Positions 21,296-31,972 of a DNA stretch of 64,000 nucleotides are shown here, one piece after another (positions within the stretch are counted from its first letter, which is position 1; the number at the start of each line of letters is the position of its first letter). Source of the stretch: Paramyrothecium sp. XJ0827 (lineage: Eukaryota > Ascomycota > Sordariomycetes > Hypocreales > Stachybotryaceae). The stretch lies in assembly GCA_020881915.1 (NCBI GenBank), contig JAJFPB010000005.1, positions 1,054,001 through 1,118,000 of the forward strand. The letters run 5' to 3'. The notes below the pieces were generated by a model. It was not told the origin of the DNA, did no database searches, and saw only the letters and a program-made list of their open reading frames with translations. Made by a program: the position numbers and the translations under genes.

Positions 21296-22210
21296 GAGCG
21301 TATGGACAGGCCAACACGACGATCATTCTACAAACTAATCAGACGCTTCATGGAGCACTGGCCGAGTCGTACAAGTATAAACTAAAGACTATAGACTTAG
21401 AAACGAGCAAATGGAAGCGTAGATAGAATCCATGTTAGATGTTCAGGAGAACAGGCTTGAAGACAAAACACTCCCGAGTATGCTGAATAATGGCATGTTT
21501 TCTGGCTTGTGTGATTCATATGATGAATAAGGCAACGTCGTCGACTGGTTTCAGCGTTGGTCCAGGCCTTGTCTTCTTCGCATCTAAGCATCGCCCGGAT
21601 CCCAGCAAATCATGGTTGCCTGCTCTGAAACTACCTTGCCTTGCTGTTCGTTAATCTGCCATGTGACCCTGGCACCATGCACCACAGGGTCATCTCCTTC
21701 CCCTTCTTCCCTTATTCACTGCCGCAGCGGCTGGTCCGTCAGCCGCGCACAACCCACCTCGTTATGCCTTCATATAGCAATCGCCGAGTACTTCCTGGCA
21801 GACCGGTTGGCGGGCATTCCGCTGACATGACATGACATGCTGCAGCTCAAGCATCGACCCGACAAGGATCTTTCAGCAACGCGGTTTCGACAAACCAGCG
21901 CGCTCTAGGTAGCCGTCCGGCTTAAGACGCCAAGAACCAAATGGTAGCTGCAAAAGTGTACCGCGGCGTCCCTTGCGGCCTTGATGATATGCCACAACGG
22001 GCCAGATGCAGGCGGGCGAACCGGGCCTTGGCCAACAGGCAACGGCGCCGCCGCTACTGGAACGTTTGCGCATCGCTCCCGCGAATAACAGGAGCCCGTC
22101 GTGTGCTGGCGGGCGGAAGGGGGGGGATTATGTGGGAACGTACTGGAGCCGGGCACGGCAACGCCGAGGACGGCGCTAAATGGTAGCGCGTGCCCTGTGG
22201 GTCGGGGCCG

Positions 22211-22290
22211 GGAATGGATGGGGATGGGATTGGGGATGAGAATGGGGACCAGAATGAGAGTGAGAACGGCTTGAATGGGATGGGGGTGAC
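22211..22290 (+). repeat. G-rich GGGATGGGG-type low-complexity block
   Basis: Repeated runs of three to five G separated by AT-type spacers (for example GGATGGGGATGGGATTGGGG) on the plus strand. This could form a G-quadruplex; position upstream of the phosphodiesterase gene. Confidence 0.5.
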
Positions 22291-22306
22291 AGCTGTTCCA
22301 AAAAAG

Positions 22307-22334
22307 GCCATGCGCCATGCGCCATGCGCCGTGC
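22307..22334. repeat. tandem 7-mer GCCATGC, four copies
   Basis: Three exact copies of GCCATGC followed by one GCCGTGC. Confidence 0.8.
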
Positions 22335-23146
22335 GTCACTCCACTCTGCATCTGCCTGCCCCATGCCATGCCGGTCGCCGACGTACATTACAGCCGGTAC
22401 CTACAGAAGCCCAAAGTTCAGCCCCCAATCCTTCTCAACGACGACGACGAAACCCTGGGTCGGAGGCATTCTTGCAGGCCCATGGACTGGACTAGGTAGA
22501 CCAGCAGTTCCATCGGCCGAGCTGGGTACAGAGTACACCGTCCAATCACCATGCTTACTTATCTGTGATACCTTCCGGCGACCGCGCTCACCTCACGACC
22601 CAAGTTAACGCACCCTGGGGATGTTTCATGTTCGCCTACACGACACTGGCCTTGGCTCTACTCTATCGGTTTGCGCCCCGGATTTCGATTCGTCAATCAT
22701 CTGCGACACGCAACCAGTCCGTTTCAGCCAGAGCGCATCTGATTTGAGGCGCAACTCCCAATCTACCATCGGGATCCCGAAGAACTGGAGCAAGATCCCA
22801 CCCCCCCCAACTTGTGGGGGCGCGCCATCATCCTGGTTCGACGCTTTCCACAGGGCAACGAGATACTGCTGCCAAGGAATCGAGCATCTATCCCATCGCC
22901 CCTGCAGCCGTACCATTATCTAAATCTGGAGCAGAGCTGTTCGCGCCGTGGAAGCAAACGTTGCGCCCGGGTCGTCGTTGGCATCTGACTGACTGTTGCG
23001 CCACAGCCCAGGTCTTTAACTGGGAATCCCCGCCTCGTGATTCACCCTTCCTGTCGCAACATCTCTCAAACCCGAACGCGAGACTCTATTGCTATCGCCC
23101 GTTGATCGACCTAGTGCGCAGTTTCCAAAAACACTGTCCCCGAGAG

Positions 23147-24842
23147 ATGGGAGAGGAGATCGGTCCTGCGCTGCAGGTGATCGTTTTGGTATGTGGCTCT
23201 ATTCATTCACGCTCATGCGCGGCTTCAGGATCGCCGTGATTGATGTTGCATTCGTACTGGCGCACGGGATGCTGCCGGGCCTTTCTTCGGCTCGCGGAAT
23301 GCCGCCGAGAGGACAATCAAGATTGATCCAGAAGTTGACAAACAAATCCGTGGCTTCCACGCTGACACTCATTTCTAGGGCTCTGGTGGCGGCCCTGTGG
23401 AGTCCAACACGACTGCGTTTCTTGTTCGCTCGGTCGCGCAAAATTGGGCCAAGGGTTCCATCGTCGCCGTTGACGCCGGCGTTCATCTTTCTGCCATCAC
23501 GCGCCTCGTTGAAGAAGCCTCGCCATCACCCTTACCGTCTGTACCCTACACCCTCACCACCGGTCCCTTTGCAGGCCTGTCGCTCCCATTCTCGCGCGCC
23601 ACTGCCAATGCTGGTTACATCACGCGCGCTCTCGTGGACACTTATCTCATCACACATCCCCATCTTGATCACATATCTGGCTTCGTGATCAACACGGCAG
23701 GTCTGCTAGGAACAAAGCCTAAGAAGTTGGCCGGCTTGCCAAGCACGATACAGGCGTTCAAGACGCACATCTTCAACAATGTCATATGGCCTAATTTGAG
23801 CGACGAGAACAACGGCGTCGGTCTTCTGACCTATCTTCGCCTGGTCGATGGCGGCAGTCCCGCACTGGGAGACGGCGAAGGGAAGGGCTACGTTGAGATT
23901 TGCGACGGTCTCCTGGTTAAGACCTGGGGCGTCAGCCATGGCCATTGCATCGAGCGCCACAGCCACAGAGGGTCGGGGTCGAGCGCGTCGCCGCGATACG
24001 GGAGCCATGACGCCGCAATGCAGAGTTCGCGGCGCGACCTGCACAGTCTGTCCACCATGCAGCCCGTCAGCCGAACCCAAAGCTTGTTGAGCCAGGCTGC
24101 GTTTGGAGGGCTATCGCCTCAAGGCACCGAGCAGGAGAGGATATGTGTGTACGATTCGAGCGCGTATTTCATCCAGGAACCCACGTACAGGCGAGAGGTT
24201 CTAATATTCGGCGACGTCGAACCAGACAGCATCTCTCTGAGCCCACGGAATCTGTGCATATGGCAGGAAGCTGCGCCCAAAATCGCAGCCGGCACGCTCG
24301 CTGCCATTTTCATCGAGTGCAGTTACGATGATTCCCAGAGCATAGATCGGCTTTATGGTCACTTGAAGCCAATATACGTTATCGAGGAGCTGCGTGCCCT
24401 CGCCGCCGAGGTGGAAGCTGTGCGCAAAGCGCCCGGTTGGCCGTCCAAGAAGCGGAAGCGTGCCAACACCGCCGACGCACCACGTCAAAACCTGCCCAAG
24501 CACGAGCCTGCACCCGACGAAGCGGTTTCGCCCAAGACGATCAGGTCACCGGCCCTGCCCACGGAGTTGTCCTTTAAGGCCGTCGCCACGCCCGAAACTC
24601 CGCATCTAGCGACACCCACAGATGAGCTGACGCTCCGAGATGTTGAGCTGATGGCGCCTGTGCCTGCTAGCACGCGACCTTTGGAGGGTCTCAAAGTGGT
24701 AATCATCCATGTCAAGGAGAAACTGCTGGACGAACCAGACGTGGGCCAGACGATACTAGGCCAGTTGCAGGCTTACGAGGATACGGAGCAGCTTGGATGC
24801 GATTTTGTCATCTCCAAGTCGGGGCAGAGTTTTTATTTCTGA
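23147..24842 (+). CDS. pde1: class II (low-affinity) 3',5'-cyclic-nucleotide phosphodiesterase
   Basis: Two exons, 23147-23188 and 23379-24842, separated by a long 190-nt intron; 501 aa. Class II enzymes hydrolyse cAMP and damp PKA signalling. Seen: the start MGEEIGPALQVIVLGSGGGP, where the splice falls in the conserved Gly-rich strand and restores frame, then a metallo-beta-lactamase-like metal site THPHLDHISG (H107, H109, D111, H112). Further matches are KTWGVSHGH, LIFGDVEPDS, AAIFIECSYDD and the late LKVVIIHVKE strand typical of this class. A Ser/Arg-rich insert (about residues 210-270) and a Pro/Ala-rich insert (about 365-440) interrupt the fold and look disordered. The insert contains several RxxS-like sites that could be phosphorylated, which is inference. 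The first exon is short, so its assignment relies on the phase match. Confidence 0.93.
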
Positions 24843-26056
24843 GAAACCCATTTGAACATACGGAGTAGGTAGAGGGAGTCTGGCGCGACTGGCTAGGCCA
24901 TGCACATAAACTGGCCTTTACTGTCATTTGTGTTTTTTTTATTGTGGTGGTCCACGGGCAAATAGATCTAGGATACTCGTTTTGCATGTGGAATGAATAT
25001 ATGATGGGAATTCACGAGGTCCAAAGCTGTGTCCCACGCAGCTATCTGAAGATTACCAGGACCCAAAGGGCAAAGAGAAGGTCGATCGCGAACCTCCGTA
25101 ACAGCCCGGAGTAGCAGCAGACAACAAGCCCCGTCGAGCATTGAAACGATCTCCGTAGCCACACGCGTGGCCAATGGCGAAACTGCTCTCGCTCGGTGGA
25201 ATTCGCAGTAGAAAAGCGCATGGGAGACAACCCCCACGGGTATGGTTTCTTTTTCTGCATCATCTCAGCCCTACACCATCGTTGAAGGGATTCTCAACGG
25301 TCGTATCCAGTGATCACAGTTGCATAGAGCGGGCCGAGAGCCGGATCCTACGAGAAAAGCAAAAGAAACAAAGAAAGAAAAGAAAACCTCAAAACGACAA
25401 AGTACGCATTCACCAAGAAATGCTGCCCAGGTTGGCGTCCTCCTCGACGGCACTCCTCATTGGAGGCGTGGCCTCGCTTCCGGGCGCAACCATTGTGCAG
25501 AGCATCTTGCCCAAGCCAAAGACAGCGAGCCCCCCGCAGAAAGACCAGGTTGACTGGGAGTGCTTCAAGCCATACGAAAGCGTCTCGGCGAGGGCGTGAT
25601 GCTCTTCAGCAGCCTGAGGATGCGTAGGCCAACGATATGCGCTGTGCATAGACGGAACTGGGTGGATGAAAAATCGGGGACGAAGATGGCCTTTCAAGGA
25701 GTTTGAGGAGGGAAAAAAAAGCAGGCTGGCCAGTGGCGTGGCAGAATCTACAGGTCTCGTCCAAGCGGGTGTTGGACAAAGACGAATTCGCGGGGATGGA
25801 AACGCAGGTACCTTGGAATAGGAATAGGAAGCCTTGGATCATTACGTAAGGCAGTTGGTGTTCCAAACGGCATTCGAATTTGAGGGTCCAAAAGCATCCC
25901 ACTCTGCACGTACATTAGCGGCTCCATGCAGTCACTCGCCGGGCCAAGCTAAAAATATTCCCAGTGACTCGTCCAAAAAATTCCCATGCGGCGGCAGCTA
26001 GCCAACGATGCCCTTGATTCTCCATATTAAACGTGCACCTTGATCGTCGACCTCTG
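24843..26056. other. 1.2-kb spacer, one doubtful small frame
   Basis: Holds the 3' end of the phosphodiesterase gene and the leader of RNase Z. A 59-residue frame starting with ATG at 25420 (plus, to 25599) has one hydrophobic segment (ALLIGGVASLPGATIVQSIL). The overlapping minus-strand frame at 25410-25697 also has one. Neither is recognised, so no gene is called. A GGTACCTT motif lies at 25807-25814. Confidence 0.4.
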
Positions 26057-28771
26057 ATGGAGTCATGGATTCGACAAGGCTCCAAAAGTAGTGTATCACG
26101 GCTTCTCTCCAGAGTTCTGCCCACCGCATACGGGCACGGCGTCCAGCACCATCATCCTGCCGTCCTCGCACGACCCTACCGCAGCACGGCGCGGGCCCCC
26201 AGCAGCTCGAAGCCGCCTCCTCAGCGCCCGAAGCTCGGATCCAGCATCATGGCTACGACCATCGAGCTCGCCATCGTCCCCACGGCCGACACCCCGGGTG
26301 TCTGCCTGTACGTTCACCACGATGCGGCGACTTATATCTTCGGCCACGTGCCCGAGGGCACCCAGCGGGCCTTTGCCAGTCGGAGGCTCGCCATGGGAAG
26401 CACCAAGCAGATCTTTCTGAGCGGCGCCATGCGGTGGCAACACGTTGGCGGTCTCTTGGGCTACCTTCTGAGCGCCTCGAGTGCTGTCGAATCCGCCCGG
26501 GAGGTCAGAGAGACGGACAATCTCGAGAGGAAGCAAAAAGGCCGCGCTTTGCTCCCACCCTTTACGCACGACGGAGTCGGAATACATGCAGGCGACAACC
26601 TGTGCCACACGCTAGCCGCCTCCCGCGCGATCATCTTCCGGCAGCCATTGACTATCCGCACTCACGAGCACCGCGATGACCCCCGGGCTGCGGACCCGTC
26701 AAACCTCGCGCCGGACTGGCAGGACAACGCCGTTCGGGTGTGGAAGATCCCTGCCCGGCGGGCACGCTCGAGCAGCCCGCGGAAACGACACCGGAGTGCC
26801 TCTCCGGGTGCCAAACAAAAAGAAAGCAACGGCGCGACTAACACACAGCCCTTGCCGGATGTCCAGTACTCAGATCCTGCCTTGGCTGCCTATGTGGTCG
26901 AGGAGCACATGTTCAATGGCAAGCTAGGCGACCTTAAGTGGGTGCCGCGCAAGCTGAGCGACCTCAAACCGACCGACACGGCCATCCTCTGGCAGAATAA
27001 CAGACTGTCGTTGTACACCGGCCCATTTGCGACGGACGACTCGAGCGAACCGCTGCCCGACGGCACCGCCTACGTCATGGCGGGCGAGAACAGCGACGTG
27101 AGCGACGAAGTTGCCCTGCCCATCAACCATGTTCCTCTTCCGCCCGCGTCCTACAGCGACATCTCCATGAGTTACATCCTGAAGACGCAGGATCGAAGAG
27201 GCAAATTCAACCCCGCTGCCGCAAAGTCGCTAGGGGTGCAGCCCAAGGACTTTAGCCTCTTGACTAAGGGTGAGAGTGTTCAAGGCAAGGATGGCGTCAC
27301 TGTTACGCCCGACATGGTGCTTGGGGAGACGCAGCCGGGCAAGGGCATCATCGTCGCCGACATTGAGTCGCCCGACTTTTTAGACTCCTTCATGGAGCGG
27401 GCGGAGTGGTCCAACAAGGAGCTGCTGGCAAACATCGTTACGATGTACTGGATCCTTGGTCCGGGACTGGCTCAGGATGCGCGAGTGCAAAAGTTCATAT
27501 CGGATCACTCCGAACTGAAGCACGTCTTTTGTGCCCCAGACACTTGTCCGAACGCCATCAGCATCACCAGCGCCGCCGAGCTGCACACCAAGATGCGATG
27601 TGTTGATGCAGAGAGGTACCCAATGCTACAGTTCGACAACACTGTGGACTTGCAAAACACACCTGCTGGCTCTGCCGTGGAGCCGGGACGCGCAGGTGCG
27701 AAGTTCCAGCTAATGCCTCGTCTGATGGAGAAGGATTCAGCACCCGCCTTTGTTGATCTCTTGAAAGCTGCGAGCTCGGTGGACGAGGAAGTCCTCAAAT
27801 TGGCCTGGGAGGCTCGAGAGCTGTCAACGAGCGCCGAGTTCCTAGCAAGGGTCGAGGAGCAGGAGCAAGACATACCAAATCGCGACGCCGAGATCATTGC
27901 TCTTGGAACTGGATCGTCGGTGCCCAGCAAGCATCGCAACGTCTCAGGCACCCTGATCCGAATCCCCGGGATCGGGAGCTATCAGCTTGACAGCGGCGAG
28001 GGCACGCTGGGGCAGATCCAGCGATTCTACGGGTTCGAAAAGACGGCGGAGGTGCTTCGCGACCTGCGGTGCATAGTCATCAGCCACCTCCACGCAGATC
28101 ACCACCTGGGCACAATCTCGCTCATCAAAGCCTGGTACGAGCAGACGCTCAAGGACCAGAGCAACTCGACATTAGCGATTGTCTGCATAGTGCGCTACAA
28201 GATGCTACTGGAGGAGCTGGCGCAAGTGGAGGACTTTGGCTTCCACCGGCTGCGGTTCCCCTCGAGCCCCTGGGACGAGGAGCGAGAGCTCACGACCGCC
28301 AAGGATCTTGGAGAGGAGAACTTCGGCCTCGCGTCCATCAAGCGAGTCCCCGTGCCGCACTGCTGGAAGTCGTACGGCACGCAGCTCGAGTTCACATCGG
28401 GCCTGCGCGTCGCCTACTCCGGCGACTGCCGCCCGTCCTCTGAGTTCGCGCGGCAGTGCAAGGGCGCGCACCTCCTCATCCACGAGTGCACCTTCGACAA
28501 CGACATGCAGAAGCACGCCAAGGCCAAGAAGCACTCCACCATGGCCGAGGCGCTCGACGTGGCGCGGCAGATGAGGGCCCGCCGGACGCTGCTCACCCAC
28601 TTCTCCCAGCGCTACACCAAGTCGGGCTCGCTGCGGCACGAGGGCGCCGCCGGCGAGGAGAAGTCCGTCCTGGTCGCCTGCGACCTGATGACGGTCAAGC
28701 TGGGCGACTTCCAGAAGGCGGCGTGCTTCACGCCGGCGATCGAGCTGCTCATGGAGAAGGAGTCGGACTGA
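26057..28771 (+). CDS. trz1: tRNase Z, long form (ELAC2/Trz1): tRNA 3'-end processing endonuclease
   Basis: Single exon, 904 aa. The enzyme removes 3' trailers from precursor tRNAs in nucleus and mitochondria. Long-form architecture is visible. The N-terminal half holds a degenerate metallo-beta-lactamase repeat (TIELAIVPTADTPGVCLYV, LSGAMRWQHVGGLLGYLL). The C-terminal half is active, with GTGSSVPSKHRNVSGTLI, the metal-binding HLHADHHLG (H677, H679, D681, H682), AYSGDCRPS and LIHECTFDN. The first ATG at 26057 gives an Arg/Ser-rich, acid-poor leader that looks like a mitochondrial targeting sequence. A second ATG at 26249 (Met65, GSSIMATTIELAIV) begins right at the conserved fold, so two products from two starts are plausible. 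No intron. The window also carries three tRNA genes, two with introns, but no special link is implied. Confidence 0.95.
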   Translation: MESWIRQGSKSSVSRLLSRVLPTAYGHGVQHHHPAVLARPYRSTARAPSSSKPPPQRPKLGSSIMATTIELAIVPTADTPGVCLYVHHDAATYIFGHVPEGTQRAFASRRLAMGSTKQIFLSGAMRWQHVGGLLGYLLSASSAVESAREVRETDNLERKQKGRALLPPFTHDGVGIHAGDNLCHTLAASRAIIFRQPLTIRTHEHRDDPRAADPSNLAPDWQDNAVRVWKIPARRARSSSPRKRHRSASPGAKQKESNGATNTQPLPDVQYSDPALAAYVVEEHMFNGKLGDLKWVPRKLSDLKPTDTAILWQNNRLSLYTGPFATDDSSEPLPDGTAYVMAGENSDVSDEVALPINHVPLPPASYSDISMSYILKTQDRRGKFNPAAAKSLGVQPKDFSLLTKGESVQGKDGVTVTPDMVLGETQPGKGIIVADIESPDFLDSFMERAEWSNKELLANIVTMYWILGPGLAQDARVQKFISDHSELKHVFCAPDTCPNAISITSAAELHTKMRCVDAERYPMLQFDNTVDLQNTPAGSAVEPGRAGAKFQLMPRLMEKDSAPAFVDLLKAASSVDEEVLKLAWEARELSTSAEFLARVEEQEQDIPNRDAEIIALGTGSSVPSKHRNVSGTLIRIPGIGSYQLDSGEGTLGQIQRFYGFEKTAEVLRDLRCIVISHLHADHHLGTISLIKAWYEQTLKDQSNSTLAIVCIVRYKMLLEELAQVEDFGFHRLRFPSSPWDEERELTTAKDLGEENFGLASIKRVPVPHCWKSYGTQLEFTSGLRVAYSGDCRPSSEFARQCKGAHLLIHECTFDNDMQKHAKAKKHSTMAEALDVARQMRARRTLLTHFSQRYTKSGSLRHEGAAGEEKSVLVACDLMTVKLGDFQKAACFTPAIELLMEKESD

Positions 28772-29138
28772 GAATAAGGAAAAAGGGGGGCCGGGAGTAC
28801 GAGATGAATGGAACAAAGCATATATATCCGAGAACAATGACTGTCAATGGCCCATGGTCTAGCTAGAAAGGCGACTTATATACCCCACTACAATAGAATC
28901 GCTGTCAAAGACGGCTCAAAGGAGTTGTTCGGGTTCGCAATCCTCCTGCACGTTAATGGGCAATAACCCGCGGCTCGATATATTGGACAAATGTCCAAAA
29001 TGGTAAAGCTAAACAATAAGGGCCTAAAGGGTATCGATCTAAAACAAAGGCATAAATCAAACAAAAAGCACTACAGTAAACCGAAAATAACGAAGTAAAG
29101 AACGGCATATTCGCTGCGTCCACAGTTGTGCTCAGAAC
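28772..29138. other. convergent 3' spacer
   Basis: About 370 nt of fairly AT-rich sequence between two converging genes; it should hold both transcription ends. No gene seen. Confidence 0.5.
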
Positions 29139-31037
29139 TTACACCCAGGATGAAGGGGCCACGCCAGGCCCGCAGTCGCTGCGCCTGACGCTGCGGACGG
29201 GCGAGGGATACCCAATAGGCGCCCGTCGTGCTTGTAGGAGGCTATCGCCCACAGCAAACTCCGCAGCACTAGGTGTGTTCCAGCCTGTCAAGGTCGCCTG
29301 CTGAAGGGTGGGCGACGGAGACGGAAGGTTCTGCCTCTTGCTAGCAGTGCTGGGGACACGGCTTGGCCGTGCGGCGATGACGGGATCAGCTGGTAGGACG
29401 TTCAAAGCTGGCGGTGTATCCCGAAGTGTCCTGATGGTGCTAGGAGACCAGTCCGTTGCCCCAGGTGTGGCTATCGGTTTGGTCGAAGGTCTAGACTCGC
29501 TCGATCGAGTGTTGAGACGCAGTGGTACCGGAACGCGCGACGGAACGGGCTTTCTCTTGATGGTAGTGTTAGCAGGCCAGTTCGGTCGAGGGGGAAGATA
29601 CTGGTCCTTGCGATCGGCCGCGGTGGTAGATCCAGACAAAAGGTCGCCGCGGCTCAGCTTGGTGAGGTGAGAAACCTGATCCTCGCCGCTGATGACGCCC
29701 ACCAGAGACTGCACGAACGGCCCGTGACCGTTACGGTCCAAGTCGGTCACGCGTCGGGGGATGCGGCGAAGCCTCAGGGGTTCGGGCATGGCGCTCGCGA
29801 CGGACATCGACCGTATGCTCAAACTGTCGTCCTCGACAAGGGTCTGACTAGACTTGCTTGGATTGTTAGCGCTGCTAAGTTCATGGTTTGTTTCGACAGT
29901 GCTCGTGGACGCCGCCGCCGCCCTGGCAGGCATTCTAGCGGTCAAGTCCTGCTTGCCAGCGGCCGCCTTCTTGGCCAACGAAGCCCTGAGCTTCTTCAAG
30001 TTCTTAATGGTGAGACGAGGATCCATGCAGCGGCGAAGGCGTTTGCTAATGTGAGCCAGCCGAGACTTACGGGGCGCGGCAGCGGCGTTCGTCTTGACCA
30101 ATGGGGCCGTTCTATTCGAGTACCAGTCGGATGGGTGCGGCACAGAGGTGCCATACCTGGTGAGCATTACATACCTGCTCTTGTTGTTTGACTGGGATGA
30201 TGACTCAGGGGCAGAGCCTCTAGACTTGTGCTTGGCAATGGTGCGGCGGCAGCGTAGAATCTTCAGTGACAGGGATTTGCCTTCGTCGTGGAGATGGCGT
30301 CGGGTCGCTGGGGGGCAGTGTGCCATCCATGACTGAACGACTCGGAGTAAGCGGGGTGGCTTGTGCTTGCGGCCATTCTTCTGCTCCTTCACGAATCGTC
30401 GTCGAGCGAGTAGGCCGGCGTAGAGGTCCTTGAGAATCTGGTAACCGCCGCCAACCACAGCTAGCATGCATGCCTCGCAGCGGCCTTTGAGGTGACGGAG
30501 CGTAGGAGCCGCGTGAACAGGACCATAAATCTTTTCGAAGAGGTCTTTGCCCAGCCAGATGGCCGTGACGGATTGGAGTCGGGTAAGCCAGGCCCGCACA
30601 GGTCCGTCGACGAGATGTCCTGCGTTCCGAAAACGGTCACTGCGAACGGTGCATTCATCCATGACCATGGCCAAGAGGTTGCGAATGACGCGAGGGTCAA
30701 GACCTTGGTGAGAAGAGCAAAGGTTCGCCCCTCCTGGGAAAAAGGGAACACCACGCATGCCCAAATGGAGGGCTGCACGCGTGAGCAACGACGTGGGTCG
30801 ACGAAGCTCCAGGTCCAGGTCGGTTGCATCTTCACATTGCGCATTGAGCCACCCCTGTCCAATCGGGACATGAGTCGAAACCTAATCGTTACCGCCATCG
30901 ATGTATACAAACCGCAGCAGCGATGTCAGTCTGTCCAATACGCGGTCGTCGATATCACGAAGGCCATGATCTCTGTCGGCCAGGACCAAGGTCGGTCGCT
31001 TGTTGGAGTACTTGGGTTGTTGGACGTCACTCGTCAT
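29139..31037 (-). CDS. unrecognised basic protein, 614 aa
   Basis: Two exons, 30909-31037 and 29139-30854, with a 54-nt intron that restores frame. I do not recognise a named domain. The start ATG at 31037 leads into a regular-looking acidic and Leu-rich first segment (DRDHGLRDIDDRVLDRLTSL). Residues about 60-190 look folded (LDPRVIRNLLAMVMDECTVR, FEKIYGPVHAAPTLRHLKGR, CEACMLAVVGGGYQILKDLY), followed by a run of basic clusters (LARRRFVKEQKNGRKHKPPR). The remaining two thirds are Ser/Pro/Arg-rich and probably disordered, with several short LRLRRIPRR-like basic motifs. It could be a nuclear protein, which is inference from composition only. The stretch GMRGVPFFPGGANLC is less regular and might hide a further small intron. 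It converges with RNase Z and lies tandem to the LAMMER kinase. Confidence 0.75.
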
Positions 31038-31972
31038 TGTGGGAGAAGACCTGCTTCTTGGCTCGGCTGGGAAGGCTTGAGGGTCGGTAAACAGTTTCTT
31101 GGGTGTCTGTTTGCTAATGGTATAGGCAATATCGCGACTAATGGTGTTTCCGGCGAGCAGAAATCAAGGTGTTTGGGTTTCTCACAAGGGTGTCTACTTC
31201 GCCAGACAGGTGAGCTCTTAAATATTCATGCTGTTAACGAATCGCTCATGTAAGTGATCTGGCGAAGTGAACAGTCGATCCATGTGAAAGACGGTGGCCT
31301 TGTGAATTCTTTGAGCGGCGTCCGAGTCGGGCGGTGCATTCACCAGCGTCGTACAACGCGCATGTTCAGGTGAATGAGGATGCGGGTAGCGTTAGAAACA
31401 ATTCCTGCGTCTTCCATCAGTTTTCGATAGTTACACAAACAAATCGATACTCCCTTCGTAGTACTGTACTTGTTCGTGGGGAATTGTCGATGATTTCACC
31501 AGCTTGAGCCGTGGGCTCGGAGATGACGGTGACCTCAGCAGAGCCACCGAGCAAGCAGATGATCGGAAAGGTGCTCCATTGATTCGCTGTACCTCAGAAG
31601 AGTAGCAAAGTCTTTTATTAGACGAGCCTGCTGTACCAGATTCCCTCTCCGACTCAAACAAACACCGCTTAGGCGAAACTGAACAGTTTTGTTCTCCCGC
31701 TGTTTCCAAATATTTGAGTCCACCTCAATACCGCTCGTGCCTATACTTATGGATTTCGATATGTTACCAAGGGAATAAGGAAAAGAGGAACATCGCGAGG
31801 CAAGGTGACTAAAGTACAGTGACGTTTCGTTGTGCGTCAAGTCGACCGTACAGCCGAAAGGAAGGTCGTCCGCCCAATTACACAAACACCGAAGAAAACC
31901 CCTCAAAACTCCTTAGAACCATGCTCGTTGACTCATTAGTGCAGTGCAAGGACAAATAGCCATCGCTGATAT
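31038..31972. other. spacer between the 614-aa gene and the LAMMER kinase
   Basis: About 930 nt holding the promoter of the downstream minus-strand gene and the 3' end of the kinase. Short frames only. Confidence 0.4.

Larger units (their letters stand above)
21296..23146. other. 1.85-kb spacer and leader of the phosphodiesterase gene
   Basis: No supportable gene. The sequence contains a G-rich block (22211-22290) and a tandem 7-mer (22307-22334), listed separately, plus the 5' leader of the downstream gene. A GGTACC motif lies at 22395-22400. Confidence 0.45.

Noticed and set aside
25410..25697. Small membrane-protein-like frames on both strands (also plus 25420-25599)
   Set aside because: Both frames have one hydrophobic segment because the complementary codons are both hydrophobic; I cannot tell which, if either, is real.
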